From contig NZ_BDAY01000045.1 of the NCBI RefSeq assembly GCF_001612685.1, forward strand, positions 1 through 64,000: a stretch of DNA of 64,000 bases. Direction: 5' to 3'. Below are positions 1 to 8,398 of this stretch, in pieces; within the stretch, counting starts at the first letter, position 1; every line of letters begins with the position of its first letter. A program made the translations under genes and the position numbers. The DNA is from Nocardia altamirensis NBRC 108246. GTDB taxonomy: Bacteria > Actinomycetota > Actinomycetes > Mycobacteriales > Mycobacteriaceae. The notes under the pieces were generated by a model. It saw only the letters and a list, made by a program, of their open reading frames with translations. It was not told the DNA's origin and did not search any database.

Positions 1-182
1 GGCTCGCCCCTGCGCACACCGCGCCGGACCAGCGCGGCGGCCGCCGCCAGCGAACGCCGGTTGAGTTCGGCGTAGTCAACGGTCTCCGAGACCGACCAGA
101 ACGTGGCGGCCACCGTGGGATGCGCGGCCGAGATCTCGGCCATGCGGCCGTGCAGGGTTGCCACCGTTTCCGCGGAATTCAT
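1..182 (-). CDS. AMP-dependent synthetase/ligase, N-terminal fragment (cut by window start)
   Basis: About 60 codons are visible on the minus strand, starting at an ATG at 182-180 and running off the left edge. The peptide begins MNSAETVATL and contains VDYAELNRRS followed by an Ala-rich helix and LVRRGVRRGE. That is the usual opening of ANL-superfamily adenylating enzymes (acyl-CoA/ACP ligases, NRPS A domains): the 'ytYaeLn..a..lA..L...Gv..Gd' block. The catalytic core lies outside the window, so substrate and subclass cannot be judged. It is divergent from the P450 operon, and the two share a 268-nt intergenic region. That arrangement suggests one biosynthetic cluster extending leftwards, which is inference. 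Confidence 0.75.
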   Translation of the reverse strand, partial: MNSAETVATLHGRMAEISAAHPTVAATFWSVSETVDYAELNRRSLAAAAALVRRGVRRGE

Positions 183-202
183 GACTGCCACGACAACAGC
201 GA

Positions 203-279
203 ATTGTGACGGTGCCTTGAACTGATTGTGAATTGCCGTGTGCGATAAAGAAGGGCGATCAACCAATCGTTGTGCACAA
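203..279. promoter_or_regulatory. Repeated ATTGTGA motifs and TTGTGCACAA palindrome in a divergent promoter region
   Basis: The 268-nt gap between the leftward ligase and the rightward P450 operon is AT-richer than its flanks. It carries ATTGTGA at 203-209 and again at 225-231, exactly 22 nt apart (two helical turns). A perfect 10-bp palindrome TTGTGCACAA lies at 270-279. Same-face spacing in a divergent promoter suggests a dimeric regulator site, but no regulator can be assigned and the motif may be chance. Confidence 0.3.
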
Positions 280-450
280 TAAAGGATTTCGACTATGGCG
301 CGATAGGAACGGGTGATCGCCGGTGCGCAGGGATGTCGGTGCGGCCGACGATGGACCGCGGAATTGCTTATGCAGTACCGACATTGTGGACCGCCATTTC
401 AGCGGTGGCGCACATCCTTTCAGGAAAACCCGCTATCGGAGGAGTTGCCG

Positions 451-1689
451 GTGAGTTCCGACCATCCGGTGGTAGAGGAATTGACCCCGGTCCAGCTGGC
501 GGTCATCGAAAGCGTTGCTCCGCACCTGCGGCACAACCCGTACCGCAGCTACGAGGTGTTGCGCGGCGCAGGCCCGTTCGTGCCAGGCCCGCACGACATG
601 CACCTGGTGACCAGGCACCAGGAGGCGCAGACGATCATGCAGGATGCGCGCTGGAGCCACGCGGAGGAACCGCAACTGCTGCACGGCGACAGCGATGTCG
701 AGCTCCCCGGGTCGTTCCTGTGGATGGAGCCGCCGGACCACACCCGACTGCGCGGCCTGGTGAGCAAGGCGTTCACCGCGCGCACCATCAGCGGCATGCG
801 CGAGCGGGCCGAGCAGCTGGTCGACGAGCTGCTCGACACGATGCTCGCCGAGCGCGAGGTCGATCTGCTCGACGCGTTGGCCTACCCGCTGCCGCTGACC
901 ATGGTGTGTGAGCTGCTCGGTGTGCCCGCCGAGGAGCACGAGCACGTGCGCGAGATCTCCACCAGCATCGCCCGCGGCCTCGACCCCGATGTGCTGCTGT
1001 CGCCGGACGAGCTGGCTGCGCGCACCGCCGCCGTGTACGCGTTCCTCGACTTCTTCGGCGAGCTGGTCGAGCAGCGCCGCGCCGACCCACGCGCCGACCT
1101 GATCACGGCGCTGGTGCAGGCCGACGACGCAGGCGCCAAGCTCACCTCGAACGAATTGCTCGGCACCCTGCTGATTCTCGTGGTGGCAGGCCACGAGACC
1201 ACGGTGAACCTCATCGGCAACGGCGTGCTCGCGCTCATCCGCAACCCGGAGGAGTTCGAACGGCTGCGCAGCTTTCCCGAGTTGTGTGAGCCTGCCGTGG
1301 ACGAGGTGCTGCGCTATGACGCACCGGTGCATCTGACCACCAGGACCGCGCACGCCGAAATGACCATCGCGGGCCACACTTTCGTGCCGGGCGATGCGGT
1401 GATCGTGCTGCTCGCCTCGGCCAACCGCGATCCGCTCGCGTTCCCCGACGCCGACCGCTTCGATATCTCCCGATATGCCCGCGGTCGAAAGGCGGAGCGG
1501 CACTTGTCCTTCGGGCTCGGCCTGCATTACTGCCTCGGCGCGCCGCTGGCGCGGCTGGAGATGTCGGTGGTGCTGCGGGCGCTCGCCGCGCGGGTCGGGT
1601 CCATGTCCCTGCTCGAGGAGCCGCCCTACCGGCCGAATGTGGTCGTGCGCGGCATGTCCCAGCTACGCGTGCGGCTGGACGGCCGATGA
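451..1689 (+). CDS. Cytochrome P450 (first of three)
   Basis: A soluble class-I bacterial P450 monooxygenase of 412 aa, a normal length. Diagnostic residues are all present: the I-helix oxygen-binding motif AGHETT at residues 246-251, the K-helix ExxR as EVLR, and the heme loop FGLGLHYCLG with the axial Cys at residue 361. The GTG start at 451 is preferred over upstream in-frame starts because GGAGGAG (439-444 region) lies about 6 nt before it and the protein then begins at the expected N terminus. It heads an operon with two more P450s and an FAD oxidoreductase. The block FLWMEPPDHTRLR is shared with the third P450 (4559), suggesting duplication. Substrate is unknown; tailoring of a secondary metabolite is inferred. 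Redox partners (ferredoxin, reductase) are not encoded nearby. Confidence 0.93.
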   Translation: MSSDHPVVEELTPVQLAVIESVAPHLRHNPYRSYEVLRGAGPFVPGPHDMHLVTRHQEAQTIMQDARWSHAEEPQLLHGDSDVELPGSFLWMEPPDHTRLRGLVSKAFTARTISGMRERAEQLVDELLDTMLAEREVDLLDALAYPLPLTMVCELLGVPAEEHEHVREISTSIARGLDPDVLLSPDELAARTAAVYAFLDFFGELVEQRRADPRADLITALVQADDAGAKLTSNELLGTLLILVVAGHETTVNLIGNGVLALIRNPEEFERLRSFPELCEPAVDEVLRYDAPVHLTTRTAHAEMTIAGHTFVPGDAVIVLLASANRDPLAFPDADRFDISRYARGRKAERHLSFGLGLHYCLGAPLARLEMSVVLRALAARVGSMSLLEEPPYRPNVVVRGMSQLRVRLDGR

Positions 1690-1720
1690 GCCTCGATCGC
1701 GCACAACCACAGGAGCCACG

Positions 1721-2941
1721 ATGAGTACCGCCGTCCCCGCCGATGTCACCTTCGACGCATTCGATCCGAGCGAGCGGGCCGACCCGTATCCGGCCTATCG
1801 CCGGGTGCGCGACGCCGCACCGCTGTTCCCCTACGAATTCGGCGATGTGCCGGTCACTTTGATCACCCGGTACGAAGAGTGCGCCGCGATCCTCACCGGC
1901 ACCGACTGGGGCCACGGCTATGCCGCGGGCATCAGCCCGTTCCGGGACACCACCGCCGCGATTCCCGGCTCGTTCGTGCGGATGGACCCGCCGGAGCACA
2001 GCCGCTACCGGAAGCTGGTGGCCAAGGCGTTCACGCCGCGAATGATGGCCGACATGGTGCCGCTGGCCGGACAGGTCGTGCAGGACCTGGTCGAGGCGGC
2101 GCTGCGCCGCGGCGAGCTGGATGTGCTGAACGGCCTGGCGGTGCCGTTGGCGGTGGCGATGGTCCCGGTGCGGCTGCTCGGCGCCGACCCGGCCGACGCG
2201 GCGCTGTTCCGGCAGTGGCAGTTGGCCATTGCCCGCGGCAGTGACCCCGATTCGCTGCTCGGTGAGGCGGATGTGACCGCGCGTGGTGCGGCGGCGATGG
2301 AGTGCATGGGGTACTTCGGGCGGCTGATCCAGCAGAAGAAGGACAACCCGGCATCGGATCTGTTGAGCACGTTGGTCGCGGCGAGCCAGGACGGGCAGCT
2401 GACCGAACCCGAGGTGATCGGTATTTCGCTGCTCACCTTGGTCGCAGGCATGGAGACCTCGATCAACCTGATCGGCAACGGCATGCTTGCGCTGCTGCGC
2501 AACCCGGAACAGCTTGCGCTGCTGCGGGACAACCCGGAGCTGATCGGGCCTGCGCTGGACGAGATGATGCGCTACGACGCTCCCACTCAGTTCACCATCC
2601 GGGTGGCGCTCGCCGATACGGCGGTGGGCGAGTACCGGTTCCAGCGTGGCGACGGCGTGGTGGTGCTGACCGCGTCGGCAAGCAGGGATGACCGGGTCTA
2701 TCCCGATGCCGACGTCTTCGACGTCACCCGGTATGCCGGAAACCGGCCAGCCCGGAAGCATCTCGGGTTCAGCCTCGGCATCCACTACTGCGTCGGAGCG
2801 CCGCTGGCGCGGATCGAAGCCGAAGCAGCGGTCGGCCAATTGCTCGCGAGCGCACCGAAATTGGCGCTGGTCACCGACACCGTCGGCTACCAGCCGAGCC
2901 TGATCCATCGGGGCATCTTGTCCCTGCCGGTGACGCTGTGA
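1721..2941 (+). CDS. Cytochrome P450 (second of three), atypical I-helix
   Basis: 406-aa P450 with ATG start 5 nt after AGGAG (1711-1715). ExxR is EMMR and the heme loop is FSLGIHYCVG with Cys357. The I-helix reads AGMETS (242-247) rather than AGHETT: the acid-alcohol pair E-T is kept but the residue before Glu is Met and the last position Ser, so dioxygen and proton handling may differ slightly from its paralogues. Its stop codon overlaps the GTG start of the next gene by 4 nt (GTGA), implying translational coupling to the FAD oxidoreductase. Substrate unknown. Confidence 0.93.
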   Translation: MSTAVPADVTFDAFDPSERADPYPAYRRVRDAAPLFPYEFGDVPVTLITRYEECAAILTGTDWGHGYAAGISPFRDTTAAIPGSFVRMDPPEHSRYRKLVAKAFTPRMMADMVPLAGQVVQDLVEAALRRGELDVLNGLAVPLAVAMVPVRLLGADPADAALFRQWQLAIARGSDPDSLLGEADVTARGAAAMECMGYFGRLIQQKKDNPASDLLSTLVAASQDGQLTEPEVIGISLLTLVAGMETSINLIGNGMLALLRNPEQLALLRDNPELIGPALDEMMRYDAPTQFTIRVALADTAVGEYRFQRGDGVVVLTASASRDDRVYPDADVFDVTRYAGNRPARKHLGFSLGIHYCVGAPLARIEAEAAVGQLLASAPKLALVTDTVGYQPSLIHRGILSLPVTL

Positions 2942-4440
2942 CCGAAGGGCACGCGGTCGTCCTCGGGGCAGGCATCGCCGGATTGCTCGCCGCCCGTGTG
3001 CTTTCCGAGCACTACGCCCGGGTCACGATCTTCGAGCGGGACAGCGTCGAGTCCGAGGAGGTGCGGCGCGGCGTGCCGCAGGCGCGGCACCTGCACGGCT
3101 TGCTCGACCGAGGCCGCACGATCATCGAACAGCTGTACCCGGGGTTCACCTCCGAGATGGCAGAACGCGGCGCGACCACTGCGGAGGCATTGGTCGGAAC
3201 CCGTTGGTATGTCGGGGGATTGCGGGTCGCGCCGACCTCGACGGGTCTCACCTCGGTGATCGCCACCAGGCCGTTGCTGGAATCCGTGCTGCGGCAACGC
3301 ACGCTGGCCGCGCCAGGGGTGCAGCTGTGCGAGGGCGCCGCACAAGGCCTGATCGGTGACGCGCAGCGGGTGCGTGCGGTGTCGGTCTCCGGTGCACACG
3401 GTGCCTATACGCAAGCCACCGACCTCGTGGTCGATGCGACCGGGCGTGGCTCGCGGGCACCGGCGTGGCTCACGGCGATCGGCGCGCAGGCGCCCGCCGA
3501 GGACCGGCTCGAGGTCGACCTCGGGTATGCGTCGCGGTTCTTCCGCCGCACGCCGGGGCAACTGGGCGATCAGTCCTCGGTGATCATCTCGACCGGCCCG
3601 AACGGCCGTGGCGGCGGAGCGATTCGGGTCGAGGGCGACCGCTGGCACGTCACCCTCGCCGGGATGCTCGGCGATCATCCGCCCGTCGATTCCGTCGGCT
3701 TCGAGGCGTTCGCGGCGACGATCTCGGCACTGGACATTCACGAGATCGTGACGACGTCGGAGCCGCTCGGTGAGGTGGTGCCGCACCGGTTCCGTTCTCC
3801 GGTGCGCCGCCGCTTCGAGCGGCTCGACGAAGTGCCGCAAGGGTTTCTGGTGCTCGGCGACGCGCTGTGCAGCTTCAACCCGCTGTATGCACAGGGTATG
3901 GCGGTGGCTGCGCAGCAGGCGCTCGCCTTGCACGACTGCCTGGTGGCGGGCGACACCGCCGACCTGTCTGGCCGGTTCTACAGTGCCGTAGGCAAAGTCG
4001 TCGACGTCGCCTGGCAGCTGGCGGCAGGGGCCGACCTCAGCCACGCGGGTGTCGTCGGTCCACGCACCGCCCGTACCAGGGTGACCAACGCCTACGTGGC
4101 CCGCGTCCACCGCGCCGCCCACGTCGATCCCGTGGTCGCCAGAACCTTTCTACGTGTGGCGAATCTCGTCGAACCGCCCGCCGCTTTGCTGCGGCCACGG
4201 CTCGCCCGTCGAATCCTGCTGCGCGGCATGGGTGCCGGCGGTTTCGATAGCGGCGGTTTCGATAGCGGCAGTGCCGCCGCGACCACCGGTGTCGGCGGGC
4301 AACCGGCCACCGAGATAGGGCAAGCGACCACCGATGTCGGCGGGCAACCAGCTGCCGACGTCGGTGGGCAACCGGCCACCAGTGTCGGCGCCCAACCATC
4401 CGCCGACCGCACTCCTCTCCCCATCGAGCCGACGAGGTGA
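2938..4440 (+). CDS. FAD-dependent oxidoreductase/monooxygenase with repetitive C-terminal tail
   Basis: A 500-aa flavoprotein. The dinucleotide fold is at residues 8-22 (VLGAGIAGLLAARVL), and FAD-binding motifs VVDATGRGS and LVLGDALCSFNP resemble those of PHBH-type aromatic hydroxylases and geranylgeranyl-reductase-like enzymes. The block RRGVPQARHLHGLL is typical of a large actinobacterial family of unassigned flavoproteins. From about residue 430 the protein departs from family length. It has a tandem GGFDS pair, then about four degenerate copies of a VGGQPA(T/A) unit, ending in a basic/Pro-rich tip. Translation is coupled to the upstream P450 by GTGA. A paralogue sits at 9825. Likely an oxidative tailoring enzyme; halogenase activity is not supported. 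Confidence 0.85.
   Translation: MTEGHAVVLGAGIAGLLAARVLSEHYARVTIFERDSVESEEVRRGVPQARHLHGLLDRGRTIIEQLYPGFTSEMAERGATTAEALVGTRWYVGGLRVAPTSTGLTSVIATRPLLESVLRQRTLAAPGVQLCEGAAQGLIGDAQRVRAVSVSGAHGAYTQATDLVVDATGRGSRAPAWLTAIGAQAPAEDRLEVDLGYASRFFRRTPGQLGDQSSVIISTGPNGRGGGAIRVEGDRWHVTLAGMLGDHPPVDSVGFEAFAATISALDIHEIVTTSEPLGEVVPHRFRSPVRRRFERLDEVPQGFLVLGDALCSFNPLYAQGMAVAAQQALALHDCLVAGDTADLSGRFYSAVGKVVDVAWQLAAGADLSHAGVVGPRTARTRVTNAYVARVHRAAHVDPVVARTFLRVANLVEPPAALLRPRLARRILLRGMGAGGFDSGGFDSGSAAATTGVGGQPATEIGQATTDVGGQPAADVGGQPATSVGAQPSADRTPLPIEPTR
4231..4402 (+). repeat. In-frame degenerate repeats encoding GGFDS and VGGQPA units
   Basis: Inside the 3' end of the FAD oxidoreductase gene, a 15-nt unit encoding GGFDS is repeated twice in tandem near 4237-4266. 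It is followed by four degenerate copies of a unit centred on GTCGGCGGGCAACC, at irregular spacing between about 4290 and 4400. All copies keep the reading frame and add a low-complexity tail. The near-identity at DNA level suggests slippage-type expansion. Confidence 0.7.
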
Positions 4441-4558
4441 TGATCCGCAGCGGCGCGGACCGGCACCTCCCTACGTATTCCGAACGCTGACGCATTCCGA
4501 AGGACCGGCTACACCGGCACAGCCCGTCGGTGTACCGCACAGGAGGGACACACTCGAC

Positions 4559-5827
4559 ATGGACTCGTCGCACGCGAGCACGGCTGTCGCGGAACAGGAT
4601 TCCGCCGTACAGACCGCCATCGCCCAACTGTTCGGCCCCGACGGCCGAGCCGACCCGTATGCCCCGGCGCGCGTGCTGCGCGAGGCAGGACCGGTGCATC
4701 AGACCCCGCTCGGCCACCATCTGCTCACCCGCTACGACGACTGTGTCGCCGTGCTGTCGACCACCGCGTGGAGCCACGCGGAGGAGGCCGGGATGATGCA
4801 CCCGACGGTGAAGCCGGAGGACGCGCCGGAGGAACTGCCGACCTCGTTCCTCTGGATGGAGCCGCCGGACCACACCCGGCTGCGCAACCTGGTGACCAAG
4901 GGCTTCACCCCGCGCATGGTGACCAGGCTGCGTCCGCGCATCGAAGAGCTCACCGAGCAGCTCGTGGACACGGCCCTGGAATCGGGCGAGTTCGACCTCG
5001 TCGAGCTGATCGCCTATCCGCTGCCGCTGATCATCGCGTGTGAGTTGATCGGCGTGCCCAAGGAGGCCTACCAGCAGGTGCATCAGTGGTCGCAGGACCT
5101 GGCGCGCGGGTTCGACCACGACTACACGCTGCCCGAGGAGGCGTTGAAGGCGCGCAGCGCCGGATCGCGCGGGTTCATGGGCTACTTCCGTGAGCTGCTC
5201 AACGAGCGGCGCAAGGACCCCAAGGACGACTTGCTGAGCGTGCTCTCCCAGGTGGAGGATCGCGGCGACGTGCTCACCGAGCAGGAGCTGCTGGCCACCT
5301 GCATCACCACCTTCGTGGCCGGGCACGAGACCACCGCCAACCTGATCGGCACCGGCATGCTGCAGCTGATGCGCAATCCCGATCAGATCGCCGCGCTGCG
5401 TGCGCGTCCCGAGTTGATTCCCGCCACGCCCGACGAGCTGCTTCGCCTCGAGCCGTCCGTGCAGATCACCACCAGGGCGGCCACCCGGCCGATCACCGTG
5501 GCAGGCCACGACTTCGAGCAGGGCGAAGGCGTTGTGGTGCTGATCAATTCGGCCAACCGCGACGATGCCGCGTTCCCCGATTCGGACCGGATCGACGTCG
5601 CGCGGTACTCCGATCCGAAGAACCCGGCGAAGAAGCACCTCGGGTTCAGCCTCGGCATCCACTACTGCCTCGGTGCGCCGCTGGCGCTGCTGGAGATGGA
5701 GATCCTGCTCGAGGTGCTGCTGCGCAAGGTCCGCGACATCGAGCTGCTGACGGACACGCCGCCGTACAAGCCGAACGTGGTGATTCGCGGGCTGGAGGCG
5801 CTGCCGACCCGGTTCACCCCCGCGTAG
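4559..5827 (+). CDS. Cytochrome P450 (third of three)
   Basis: 422-aa P450. I-helix AGHETT at 254-259, ExxR as ELLR, heme loop FSLGIHYCLG with Cys370. The ATG at 4559 follows AGGAGGG (4541-4547) with a rather long spacer of about 11 nt. It resembles the first P450 (FLWMEPPDHTRLR, WSHAEE) more than the second, so the trio seems to derive from local duplication with divergence. It begins 118 nt after the FAD oxidoreductase and ends just before a perfect hairpin at 5836-5865, so it is probably the last gene of the operon. Substrate unknown. Confidence 0.93.
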   Translation: MDSSHASTAVAEQDSAVQTAIAQLFGPDGRADPYAPARVLREAGPVHQTPLGHHLLTRYDDCVAVLSTTAWSHAEEAGMMHPTVKPEDAPEELPTSFLWMEPPDHTRLRNLVTKGFTPRMVTRLRPRIEELTEQLVDTALESGEFDLVELIAYPLPLIIACELIGVPKEAYQQVHQWSQDLARGFDHDYTLPEEALKARSAGSRGFMGYFRELLNERRKDPKDDLLSVLSQVEDRGDVLTEQELLATCITTFVAGHETTANLIGTGMLQLMRNPDQIAALRARPELIPATPDELLRLEPSVQITTRAATRPITVAGHDFEQGEGVVVLINSANRDDAAFPDSDRIDVARYSDPKNPAKKHLGFSLGIHYCLGAPLALLEMEILLEVLLRKVRDIELLTDTPPYKPNVVIRGLEALPTRFTPA

Positions 5828-5835
5828 TCGACGCG

Positions 5836-5865
5836 CCCTGCACCCGGTTCGCCCCGGGTGCAGGG
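5836..5865 (+). terminator. Perfect 12-bp hairpin after the P450 operon
   Basis: CCCTGCACCCGG (5836-5847) and its exact complement CCGGGTGCAGGG (5854-5865) flank a 6-nt loop, 8 nt after the third P450 stop. There is no U-tract, as is common for actinobacterial intrinsic terminators. Its position at the end of the operon supports a terminator role. Confidence 0.65.
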
Positions 5866-5979
5866 TGACCGACACCGGATGCGAGTTCGATGAGACGCGC
5901 GGAGCAGACCCTCCGGTACGTTTGGCATTGATCACCGGCACGGAGGGAAGGACCTACGCGGCTCGCAAGGAGGCCTGCA

Positions 5980-7632
5980 ATGGATCGACGCTCGTTGTTC
6001 GGAATGGTGGCGGTCGGCACGGCCGCGACGACACTGTCGGCCTGTTCGCGGGACGATTCGACCGACGTCGGTCCGCCGCCCTCGCTCGACGCGGAGATCA
6101 CCGTGCTTCCGGATGTCGACCCCACCGGCACCGATACCGTTCCGCCGTTCCCTGCGCCATTGCTGGTCCGGCCGAGCTCGGCGGCACCGAGCTTCGAGCT
6201 GCGGCTACCGAATCCCGACGACATCGACCGCACGAATCTCACCGCGCTCGGCGTGCTCGAATCCATCGCACTGCTGCGGGCTAAAGCGGTGACGAGTTCC
6301 GACCTCACCAATGCGCTGCTCAATCGGATCGATCGCCATGATGCGGCGATCAACTCGTTCGTGCGGAAGTACGCCGATCAGGCGCGCGAACAGGCGCGTG
6401 ATGCGGACCGGCGGCTTGCGGCCCGCGACGCACCGCCGCTGTGCGGTGTGCCGGTCGCGCTCAAGGATGTCTATGCGGTGCAAGGCCTTCCGTTGACCGC
6501 GAGCGTTCCGGTGCTCGACGGCAATGTCGCGAAGGGTGATTCGACGGCATGGCGGCGCATGAAGGCGGCCGGGATGCCGCTGCTCGGCCACGTGCACACG
6601 CACCAGATGGCGATCGGCTCGCTGACCGAGCAGACCGCGAACCCGTGGGATCCGCGCAAGGTGCCCGGCGGCTCGTCCGGTGGCTCCGCCGCCGCGTTGG
6701 CCGCTCGGTTCACCGCCGCCGCATACGGGACGGATACCGCTGGCAGCCTTCGTATTCCGGCGTCGTGCTGCAATGTCTGCGCGATCAAGCCGACCAGCGG
6801 CATCGCGTCCGTCTACGGCACCATTCCGGTCGCATGGACCTTCGACAACGTGGGCCCGATGGCCCGCAGTGCCGCCGATCTCGGGCCGCTGCTCGAGGTG
6901 ATCGCCGGCGTCGACCCGATGGATCCGCGTACCGCGGCCATCGTCGGGTGGGGACAGCCGGGCTTCCCTACCGCACCGAGCGCAAAAGGGTTGAGCCAGT
7001 TCCGGATCGGTGTCCCGACGCCGTATCCCGCGCCGCTGGAGTCGGGGATCGCCACTGCCTCCGCCGCGATGCGGGAGACCTTGCGAGCGTCCGGCGCGAC
7101 CATCGTCGAATTCGAGGCGCCCGCCGCCATGACCTACCTGGACATGCTTGTCGCGCAGGGTGTGGAGATCGCCGAATACCAGCGGCAATGGTGGTCGAAG
7201 GACAAGTCGCGCTATACCCGGTATCTGCGCGAAGCCATGGAGGGTTTCGAGAAGCTGGGGTTGTCGGCGGTCGACTTCCTGCATATCCAGCGCAAACGCA
7301 CGCAGCGACTCGAGACCTGGCTCGCGAAATTCAAGGAACACGAGCTCGACGCCATCCTGCTGCCGGTACTCGGCACCGAAATCGTCGACCGGCCACCCTA
7401 CGGCGACTACGGCCCCGAAGAGGGCATGGCGATGGCCCCGCAAACCAACGACGCGAACTACTGCGGCCTGCCCGCCGTGGCCATCCCGACCGCGCCGAGC
7501 TCGACGACCGGTCTTCCGGTCGGGGTTCAGCTGCTCGGCGCCCCTTACACCGACGCCAAACTGCTCCAGATCGCGATCGACATCCAACAGCACAGCGACT
7601 TCCACCGCCGTGTGCCGCAACTGAGTCCATAG
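5980..7632 (+). CDS. Exported amidase (amidase-signature family), probable lipoprotein
   Basis: A 550-aa amidase-signature hydrolase, cleaving C-N bonds of an unknown amide. The N terminus MDRRSLFGMVAVGTAAT has a twin arginine, a hydrophobic stretch and a lipobox-like LSAC, so it is probably exported and lipid-anchored. The Ser-cisSer-Lys triad is complete: Lys162 in VALKDV, cis-Ser at 232 within GGSSGGSAAA, and nucleophile Ser256 in DTAGSLRIPAS. AAGGAGG lies 5-11 nt before the ATG. It stands alone between the P450 operon terminator and a two-component system. A second, cytoplasmic-looking amidase is at 22262. Confidence 0.9.
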   Translation: MDRRSLFGMVAVGTAATTLSACSRDDSTDVGPPPSLDAEITVLPDVDPTGTDTVPPFPAPLLVRPSSAAPSFELRLPNPDDIDRTNLTALGVLESIALLRAKAVTSSDLTNALLNRIDRHDAAINSFVRKYADQAREQARDADRRLAARDAPPLCGVPVALKDVYAVQGLPLTASVPVLDGNVAKGDSTAWRRMKAAGMPLLGHVHTHQMAIGSLTEQTANPWDPRKVPGGSSGGSAAALAARFTAAAYGTDTAGSLRIPASCCNVCAIKPTSGIASVYGTIPVAWTFDNVGPMARSAADLGPLLEVIAGVDPMDPRTAAIVGWGQPGFPTAPSAKGLSQFRIGVPTPYPAPLESGIATASAAMRETLRASGATIVEFEAPAAMTYLDMLVAQGVEIAEYQRQWWSKDKSRYTRYLREAMEGFEKLGLSAVDFLHIQRKRTQRLETWLAKFKEHELDAILLPVLGTEIVDRPPYGDYGPEEGMAMAPQTNDANYCGLPAVAIPTAPSSTTGLPVGVQLLGAPYTDAKLLQIAIDIQQHSDFHRRVPQLSP

Positions 7633-7726
7633 CGCGCCGCAACTGGGTTCATCGCGTGCCGATTTGTCCAGGCACGACAGTGGCGGGCTCCCTGCCTGCG
7701 CTGATGGCATCCGTATCATCCGGGTG

Positions 7727-8398
7727 ATGCGCGTACTGGTGGTGGACGACGAGGACGCGGTCCGGGATGCCCTCGTGCGCGCGATGGCCAGCGAAGGGTA
7801 TGAGACCAGGGCCGCGAGTGACGGAGCGGCCGCGTTGGCCGAGATGCAGCGGTGGCCGCCGGAGGTGGTGCTGCTCGACGTGCTGATGCCGTTCATGGAC
7901 GGGCTGACGGCGTGCAGGCAGCTGCGGGCGCGCGGGGACCGCACACCGATCTTGATGCTCACGGCGCGGGACGCGGTCGCCGATCGGGTCGACGGGCTCG
8001 ATGCGGGGGCCGACGACTATCTGGTCAAACCGTTCGATCTGGACGAGCTGCTCGCCCGGGTGCGTGCGCTGGTGCGGCGCACGTATCCCGAGGACGGTGC
8101 CGTGCTGTCCTGTGCGGATCTGGTGATGGACACCACCGCGCACACGGTGCGTCGCGGTGCTCGCGGCGTCGAGCTGAGCCGCACCGAGTTCGCGCTGCTC
8201 GAGGTGCTGCTGCGCAACGAAGGCCAGGCGTTGCCGCGTGAGACGCTCATCGAACGCGTGTGGGGCAGCGAGCTCGGCCCGACCTCGAATTCGCTCGAGG
8301 TCTATATCCGCTACCTGCGCCGCAAGCTCGAAGCCGACGACGAGCCTCGGCTGATCCACACCTTGCGCGGCATCGGATACCGGCTGGCGCCGGCGTGA
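7727..8398 (+). CDS. OmpR/PhoB-type response regulator
   Basis: 223-aa DNA-binding response regulator. The receiver domain starts MRVLVVDDED, has the phospho-acceptor Asp51 in LLDVLMPF, and ends with the conserved Lys in YLVKPFDLDELL. The C-terminal winged helix includes ELSRTEFALLEVLL and IRYLRRKLE. A GTG directly upstream (7724) is an alternative start. Its stop overlaps the GTG start of the kinase gene by 4 nt, so the pair is co-translated. It resembles the MprA/TcrA-like group of mycobacterial regulators, but no target can be named. Confidence 0.93.
   Translation: MRVLVVDDEDAVRDALVRAMASEGYETRAASDGAAALAEMQRWPPEVVLLDVLMPFMDGLTACRQLRARGDRTPILMLTARDAVADRVDGLDAGADDYLVKPFDLDELLARVRALVRRTYPEDGAVLSCADLVMDTTAHTVRRGARGVELSRTEFALLEVLLRNEGQALPRETLIERVWGSELGPTSNSLEVYIRYLRRKLEADDEPRLIHTLRGIGYRLAPA

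Noticed and set aside
313..450. Upstream in-frame start for the first P450
   Set aside because: The extension is Cys/Arg/Trp-rich and unlike P450 N termini; GTG 451 has GGAGGAG at proper spacing.
1235..2908. Long open frame on the minus strand opposite the second P450
   Set aside because: It is antisense to an intact P450, is rich in Arg/His/Gln with no recognisable domain, and reflects the high-GC third-position pattern of the real gene.
2938..4440. Flavin-dependent halogenase
   Set aside because: The WxWxIP motif and the conserved Lys context of halogenases are not seen, nor in the paralogue at 9825.
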